A stretch of 64,000 bases of DNA, taken from NCBI GenBank assembly GCA_016165875.1, contig JABBOT010000003.1:29577288-29641287 (forward strand), given 5' to 3'. The notes below the pieces were generated by a model, which was not told where the DNA came from, made no database searches, and saw nothing but the letters and a program-made list of their open reading frames with translations. Shown here piece after piece: positions 56,608-64,000 of the stretch (position 1 is the stretch's first letter; each line of letters starts with the position of its first letter). This DNA is from Acanthopleura granulata (lineage: Eukaryota > Mollusca > Polyplacophora > Chitonida > Chitonidae). The position numbers and the translations under genes are program-made.

Positions 56608-57040
56608 ATATTTTTTTCAATTTTTCTTTAAGGAGACACTTGAAAATAGTTCTTGTATTTTGGGTATTTGGGACCACTTTTTGGTATATGTAGTCTTGGT
56701 GCAATTATGTTATAAATGAGGATATAGCACATTTTTAATGAATATTTTTACACTAGCATTTGTCCCTTTTCAGCAACGAAATGTGTTCAACCTGGATTTG
56801 AATCATATTTATATTTTTAATATGTGTATAAACATTATCATGATCCGGGTTATATGCATATGTTTGGATATAAACAACAAATTGACATTCAAATAAATTT
56901 AATAAACAAGCATCACATCCTTATTTAGAACGTTATTATGCATTTACGATAAATACCAAAAGTTGGTCCCAAATACCCAAAATACAAAAATATTTTTAAA
57001 CACCCTTTTCTCCTGAAGAAAAAACATAAAAAAAAAAAAT
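56608..57040. repeat. Long inverted-repeat element downstream of the Neto-like gene
   Basis: 56626-56687 (tttaaggagaca ... ttgtattttgggtatttggg ... ttggtat) pairs with 56953-57018 (ataccaaaagttgg, cccaaatacccaaaatacaa ... tctcctgaag). T-rich/A-rich outer ends also pair, and weaker pairing continues inward (gcaattatgttataaatgag against its diverged complement). Arms are about 80 bp or more, with a central region of about 265 bp and no ORF inside. Confidence 0.83.
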
Positions 57041-60000
57041 GCTTTCTGATGGAAGAGTTCATTAAATACATGTAAGTTACCTGTGCAGGTTTCAGCATGA
57101 TGGTTTGACTGCCTGTTCCTCGTGTCCTAATACAGTAATCAGTGACTCACTGAGTATTAAGCTAAATGTTTAATGTAAAGTAAGATACCGGACTTGTGTT
57201 GCCTCTCTACTTCAGCCAAGCAGGAATGCCTGGTATCTTCAGGGCAACGCTTCAACCAGTGAGTCAGCATTGGTGCTCACCTGTTACAATAATGTAATTT
57301 TTCGATGTGTCTTGAATAAAATTGAACAGAAGGCAACCTTTAAGCCAAAAACAATGAATTAATCAGTCAGTGGAGTCAACTTAAACCAGTTATATCAGTG
57401 ACAAAAACACAGGTGCAACAAAAGCTTCAGACTTATAGTGTCAAATTTTGTTGTTATTTCCTCTTTCTATTAAACAGGTCTGCATTGTTTCTCAACTTAA
57501 GAAAATATTTGCTTTAGTTTTCACCATGTACCCAGACATTTGTAGGGGAGCAAGTTCATGGTACCAAAAAACATTTACTCTAGTCAGTTCTTGGTGTTGA
57601 CTAAAGTATTTTGTTGAAAGAATAGTGTCTTCACATTTTAAATTGTACAGAAATACAGATCTCTTCAAGGCCTGTTTTTTTTATCCAGCACTGGAACAAG
57701 GGAGAGAATTCTTGATGGTAGTATGAGAATGGTTAATTTCCTTGGGTTTTCCTGGCAATACAAGCATATGTTAACAGTTGATGAAAGTATCCAAGCACCC
57801 ATGAAGGCGTGTAACGGTTTTTCCACGTTATCACAACCATCTGTTGTAGAGGGTTATTATGAATGTGACGTGGGCATGACATTTGAATGCTGCTATTGAA
57901 AAGAAACCAAAAAGCATATGAATTCTAATATACAGTGTTAGCACTCAATATGTGTGCTGAAATGTATTTACACAAAACTTGGATTCAATCTCATGCCGAG
58001 TTAGTTTGTAATGACACGAAACAACGTATCAAAATCTTCCATTCTCGCAAGAGCACCTTCCTGTCTTGACGAGTCATGGGGGCAGAAAGATGCAAGATTT
58101 GTGTGCATTTCCTGTGTTTGTAAGCAATAGTAAAAATAGAAAAATGTTCTGGATTTAGCTCAGAATTGCTGAAGATAGCAAATCATGAGGCATGTGAGAA
58201 AGTTTCCTCGTCTTCAATCCACTGTCGTTTGTTTTAATGGGTTGCCTCTCCACAGAGGCTGTAGTTTTATCCCAGGACGATTTTTTTTTCTTATTTTTTT
58301 TTTAAATTCATGAAACTGAGAACGCTGACTTTAATTCAAATGCTCCCGAGTATACACTGTAAAATATACCGCGGCCCACATCTTGCTTACCTTCCATAGC
58401 TGATACCAGTACACCATTTGATCTGAGAACTAGAACCCTTCCGAGATAAGAAACAGTAAAAAGCAGAAGAAATGGCTCACTCAGTTTTGCATGTTCTTTA
58501 TCTGACTCGCGTTTGTAATGGAGAACTTCACTTTTTTTATTTCGAATGTGCACAGTAATATACTGTCAGAATATTCTTCTTCCTCTTTTAAAGACTATTA
58601 GATCGAATCCATGGCATTGAACACACGCATGTCTTTGCCACTATATTTCACCTCCTTGCAAACGTCGAACAGAAGCGTGCGTCTATTTGAAGCTATTAGA
58701 CGAAGGCCTATACGTCCGATTTGCTTCATCGTCTGTTCTCAGATATAAGGAATGAGGAAACAATTCCTGACATTTTCTGATCCATCAAGTGCGCCTCTAA
58801 GATGTTTATGGAAATGCAGTGGCATGATTAACACCCTGAAACAGTGTAGACTATAAATGTCATATTTACAATTTTCATCTCGAAAAACAAAACAAAAAAA
58901 ATAGTATATGTGGGCATTTATGCGTGCCCCCCACCCTCCGCCGAAATGTGTTGCATTAAAGGCTGTATTCCTCTTGGGACTCATTTATATGGATACCGTG
59001 TACAGCTGACAAAAACATCGCATCAAGCCATACATTTTTCTACCAATTTTGAATTATTTTCAATTTGCGAGCCGAGCATATACGGCCAAGCAAACATGTT
59101 AGATCTCTCGCAGCATTGTAGATTTATGGCTGCTTCACAATGGATGTGCCAATGTCCCTTCTCTCTGTGTATGTTGGTAGACCCTTCATTAAATTGTTTG
59201 ATTGTTAATTCCGTCTGTGCTGGCTTCGATTAACCGTTACGAAAGTCAGCTATACTCAATGAGTGCTTTTGTAACAAGCCAACTCGATCATTTATAAACG
59301 CCAGTTACAATATTAGCTGTTTGGTTTCGTGAGACAGGCAAGTGCTGCGCTACATACATGTAGTCGATGGAGAATGTTAAATGACCCGTTTGACATTAAC
59401 GAGCGATTATATATAGGCCTATATTTACGCGACTCATTCCCCAATCAGCCGTAAAATCACGTTAATTTCCTCGTTATGACTTTCCCCCAAAAGTTCTTGT
59501 ATTTCTTGTAGATATTTAGATCGATAGCCTAATCGATTACCAATTGCCCTGCCGAGTGGCTTTGTGAGTTGGCATACGTGACTCTGAATACGTCATTATC
59601 TGCACGCGACATGCCACCCGGTACCACCTGTGATGTCATGGTGACAAATCGGTGTGTGTGACGTTTACACGAGTGTCGTCTGCATCAGCAATTGTGTATT
59701 ATATCTCTTAATGACCGCCATCAAATCCAGTCGTTGTGGGTGCCGTTCCCCGCTGTCCCAATTAAAGATCATATCTTTAAGAATTCCAACACTGTCCAAG
59801 CGACATCAATGATTCATTCATTACGAAAGGTGCTCTCTCCCTTCCCAAACCAAATCGGGAGAAGACTTTGCCGGTTTTTTGAGTCCATTGATTGAGTTGA
59901 GGTGTATAGGTAGGCCTTCTCCTACTAGGTTTGGTTTTATCTTTGTCTGAAATATTTGGTGTATTTGTCTGAAGTACTTTTATTGGTACGTTAATTGAAA

Positions 60001-63000
60001 TTAGGGCCTGTTACCTCATGTTTGCTCATCATTTGGCCTCCGACAACTTGTGGCATACGAATGACAGTCTGGATATCGTCCCTGTTATGACCTATGGCCT
60101 ATGGTGAAGGTGAGCAATTTATACACATTACTACAATACCCAAAGTGTTTGTGAATGGTATATATGAAACATTAACGAATCACTTGAGGTGCTATAGTTC
60201 AATTTTGGCCTTGGACATGGAATTTGCAGATTCCCCCGATCTCATACACTGTCTGTTCGCGTTGCCTTGCATGGTGACAGTAAGTGGTTGACGACGCCGT
60301 TTGGGCAACTAAATATTCACTGAACACTACTTGACCTTCATCAATATGGTATGTAGATCTGTCGACCTGTACCTCAAAAGTGGGAATGTTCGCCAGTATC
60401 TTCCCAAAGGCTGGCGGTTTGCGCTGAACGCTGTGGCGCTCTCCACCATATATAGGCCAAGTGAATACTATTTAGTATTCGATATTACACATCAATCAAA
60501 AGTATATCAATCAATCATTCAATTTAATATACCATTTCCGAAGAGGATCGTAACTGATTATTCTTTTAATCTAGAGCTTCTGTTAAGTTTGTTTTGTTTT
60601 GTTTTTGTCTTTTTTATGCTATACTGTTATTTCGCTATATGTCAACATCGGTGTTCCAAATTTGCTCTGTTTTCTTCCATTTAAGTAGCCTCCCAGTTGT
60701 TATCTCGGAATACATATGTATACATAACGTGAAATTAGTTTTATTTTCGTGGCATTAGAAAAATCTACATGATTATAATGTAGAGCTAATAACAGTATCC
60801 ACACCAAGTTAAAATAGCAGGAAGTGAAAGAGATTCGTACCGCTCCACAGGTCTGTTTCCACCAGAAGGGTCGTCTCTTTTTGTGTACACATTTTACAAA
60901 CACACACACATCCAGATGAATGCGTGCATGTCGCTCAGTGCTTGAAAAGCGTGGGTATCCATTAATTGTCCAAAACATATAGTCACATTAATGTATTTTG
61001 CCTCAGTATGGCCCAACTGTTTCAACACATTAGAACCAACGATCATAATCATATGAAAAAAAGGTGAAATCTGCAGAATGACATTTTTAGAGGGGCGGAG
61101 GGCAGATGACCAGAGGCAGCACTTGAAGGAAACAGCTGTCACAAAATGAATACAGTATATACGGCGCCAAGAAAGGAACCCATGTGATAAATCTGTTTCA
61201 TTTCAGAGTAAGATAATGAACCGAACACGCTGACATTTTCAGCCAAATTACAAATGGGAAAGTCAGAACGTCAGTAAACATAACAAAGCAGCGGAACTTT
61301 CAACGGCGACAACAGGACACAAGTGGACGTCTGTCTCAGAATATTGCGTTCCCACTGTGTGGCAGTTAAGAGTTTCTTTTGCGGAATGTATGGAAAGTAT
61401 ATATAAACAAAAGTATATATATAAGTGATATATACGTGATTCTTTAGAGCCCTAACACAAGCGCCGATTGACTTGGCCGGGAGAGTTTTCTGGCAATCAA
61501 TATGCTTTTAACCAGTCCTTTTAACTGCGTAACCTGTCAGCTAATGTGTTTATGCAGTTATAAAATCAGTACAATTCGTGGGAGGAATTAGCGTCTTTTT
61601 TCAGCTATGCTGATTGGTATTAGTTTCATAACCTGTTTTGCTTGCTGTGTCCACTGGGGTTAGTGTATAATCGATGGTGTGTAGCGAATATCGAGAATTA
61701 TAACATAGGGGCTTGTGGTCGTTCCACTGCAAGCGCAGCGTATATCAGTATTGTCATGTTAGAGGAAGTCATTTCATGGAGTATCTAAAGCGTGAATTGA
61801 CCTACGAGAAGTGGTCTTTCAAGTTAAGCAGTTACAGTTAGAATTCCTTGTAATACCTTCCATTAATGTTTCATACCAATGAAGGCTGGTAAATTTAACC
61901 TTCTGTTCATGAATTGATTGCCCCGATGGTGCCCAGAAGCGCTGAGGAGTGCTCTTGGAGGAGTGTATCAAGTCGAGATGATGGTTTATTGAGAAACTCA
62001 GGGTCGGCCCCACGAATGACTCGGCCGTAATGTTTGCTCACCTGGCCGACAGATCTCCACGGGAATGCCTGTTAATCAATCCACACAACCAACAATTAGC
62101 CCGAACGTGATACCCACCGCCATTGCCCGATACTTCGCTCTCCACCATTGGCGCCTCAAGCAAACTTCTGATTGTCGCCGAGTCCTAGAGATCCTCAGGG
62201 ACAGACGTTGCTGTTTGTCTGTGGAGGCTCCAATCCCCCAAACCCAGCACCCTTATACCACTCTCTTTACATTTGACCTAAAGCCCGGTCACTAAAGCCG
62301 AGACTGGACATTGTTTAATAGAGACAAGCAATCGATAGGGCCGTCACGCTGTTTAGTGTTAGATTATTGATCAGTCATTGATTTCTGTCTGCAAGCATTT
62401 ATTTCAACCCACCGAAGCATTAGAGCTCTTTAATGGTAGAGTTATTCAACCCCTGGTGACGGGAAATAAGTTAAACTATGGTTAATTAACACTTTAAAAA
62501 TTGAAGGAGATTCATTTTTGTCAGCTTAAGACTTGAACTCTGTTTCATAACTGTACTATTGTGGACAACAAGGAAGTTTTTAGTTCTGTGGATTTTCTCC
62601 CTTGGTTAAGATTTATCTATATACCTGTACAACACTTTACACAAACCGTATTGATATTGGTAAGTTTTCTGCTGGCATACTTTTAAAGAGATACTGTATC
62701 CCTGCAGTATAGACTATCGGTAAGCTATAATGAACATTTTATAACATATAAAGTTTTGAGGACTTTTCATTTTAGACAAACAAGTCTGTAAATAAATTTG
62801 GTCTAGATAACGAATGCTATTATATGATAGCTTTGTCGAGGCTTGCAACATGGTAAGAATCAGCAAACATATATTTAAATGTGTTCTGTTGCGTGGATCT
62901 TCACCCTTGTCAGTTAATCTGCATCTGTTGCGAATACTTAATATTTGGTCCACAAATTTTTTTCTCAAGCTGTTTCATTTTCCTACACTTGTAAATGATA

Positions 63001-63699
63001 CTGTTGTTCATAGATATTATTGTTGTTTCATAATAATTATTGGTGTTTCACAAATATTACTGCTGTTTGATAGATGTTGCTTCATAAATATTATTATTGT
63101 TTCACATACTTCTAAGATCTAAAGCAAAATAAAGACCAGAACATCAGTCCAGCTGTATACGAGTGATGGCTTCTTTTGATCGAAATGATTTATACTTTAT
63201 TCTCATCCACAAGACATAAACCATAGCTTAATTAAACTGTTCACATTTGCGTGATGGAGCTGTCTTGGGAAGCTTGGTGTCGTTTTATGATGTATATGTG
63301 TACCGTGTAAAATGGGATCCTTCTCTAGAACAGGGGTTTTGATATATTGTTTATAGCGACTGACAGTTACAACTCCGGGGGGAAACGCCGTCAGAAACAA
63401 GCTCAAACTATTTGTCATATTCCTGGAAGTCCGTCCATTTAGAACGGCTGCTTTCCCGTTAAAGCAGCCTCCTTGGTCTTTCATCTGTAGAATTATAAAT
63501 TTATTTAATGTCTTACATTTCACTTTTTGCTGCCACAGTCAGCTTTTATAATTGGATACTTCTGGACAAGCTTTTGACAATCCTGTAATGACAAAAAGTC
63601 GCAGCCGATTAGCCCGGAGCTGAATTAGAACACACATCACAGGTGATGAGAGGCAAACAGTCTACAGCCAGATATCAGTGTGTGTATGTATGTATTTCC
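57041..63699. other. No gene seen; possible regulatory DNA at 61.2-62.4 kb
   Basis: No coding exon recognised. 61200-62400 is less AT-rich and repeat-free with several TGAT/ATTA-core words (gttaatcaatcc, tgatcagtcattgatttc). A degenerate tgtttcata/attatt repeat runs over 63005-63110. Confidence 0.35.
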
Positions 63700-63965
63700 T
63701 AAAATGAGACGCTTAAACCGCTACCTTGCAAGCCCGTAACCAATGCCGACACGGGTTCGAATCCAACTGTCTCTGTTTCAACCGCGGCTTTAAGTCAGCC
63801 GAGAGTTTTTGCAGAGAAGTAGAGCGGTATTTTATTACGAGCATCACCGGTTACCTCTACCCATAAACCTGACATATACGTAAAACATTTCTTAATTGAC
63901 TTATCTATTCATCTGTTGTTTTGCCTCGTACTAGCTGAGCAAGGCGTTAAACACCAGGAATCAAA
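63700..63965 (+). mobile_element. Possible third SINE type with B box
   Basis: A good Pol III B box (gggttcgaatcc, 63754-63765) follows a head with gcaagcccgtaaccaatgcc, and the end reads gcaaggcgttaaacaccagg, like the other SINE tails. It does not fold as an intact tRNA by eye. Confidence 0.5.
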
Positions 63966-64000
63966 GAATCATTGCATAACAGATGACACCTCTTGTCTTT

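Noticed and set aside
63754..63765. tRNA gene from the gggttcgaatcc box
   Set aside because: No cloverleaf with matching acceptor stem is apparent, and the downstream tail resembles SINE ends.

Overview
The window is eukaryotic, AT-rich, intron-rich and repeat-rich. The repeats and the one clear gene suggest a lophotrochozoan, most likely a marine mollusc. At least eight copies of a tRNA-derived SINE end in a tail of the type AAACACCAATCAAATAAATA. A second SINE type ends in a CGTTAAACCCCAAGCACTCACT-type tail. The clade is an inference from general familiarity with such repeats; no search was run.

The gene: positions 42510-55090 (+) hold one complete, multi-exon protein-coding gene. I rebuilt it as eight coding exons with consensus splice sites and consistent phase (1,2,1,1,2,1,1), giving 501 residues: signal peptide, CUB, CUB, LDL-receptor class A domain, one transmembrane helix and a 140-residue cytoplasmic tail. 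This is the architecture and size of Neto (neuropilin and tolloid-like) proteins, auxiliary subunits of ionotropic glutamate receptors. A poly(A) signal lies at 56404-56409.

Layout: 1-42.4 kb shows no convincing protein-coding exon. It holds SINEs (several with clean target-site duplications), minisatellites (3.3, 8.7, 16.8, 17.8, 28.5 and 36 kb), two hairpin-forming inverted repeats (10.1 and 24.9 kb), a U2-snRNA-like fragment (29.7 kb), a CpG-rich island (7.2-7.6 kb) and a 34-bp tandem repeat whose units each carry a DR1 nuclear-receptor motif (38.2 kb, about 4.3 kb upstream of the Neto start codon). From 42.5 to 56.4 kb is the gene. Its introns carry a 29-copy 30-bp array full of 5'-splice-site-like hexamers (intron 2), an array of 3'-splice-site-like units (intron 5), an intact SINE (intron 1) and an inverted repeat (intron 2). 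From 56.4 to 64 kb there is a long inverted-repeat element just beyond the poly(A) signal, then apparently non-coding DNA with a possible SINE at the end.

Limits: there is no transcript evidence and no homology search. Regions called non-coding are those where I saw no recognisable protein and no exon with convincing splice context. Isolated short exons of other genes could be missed.
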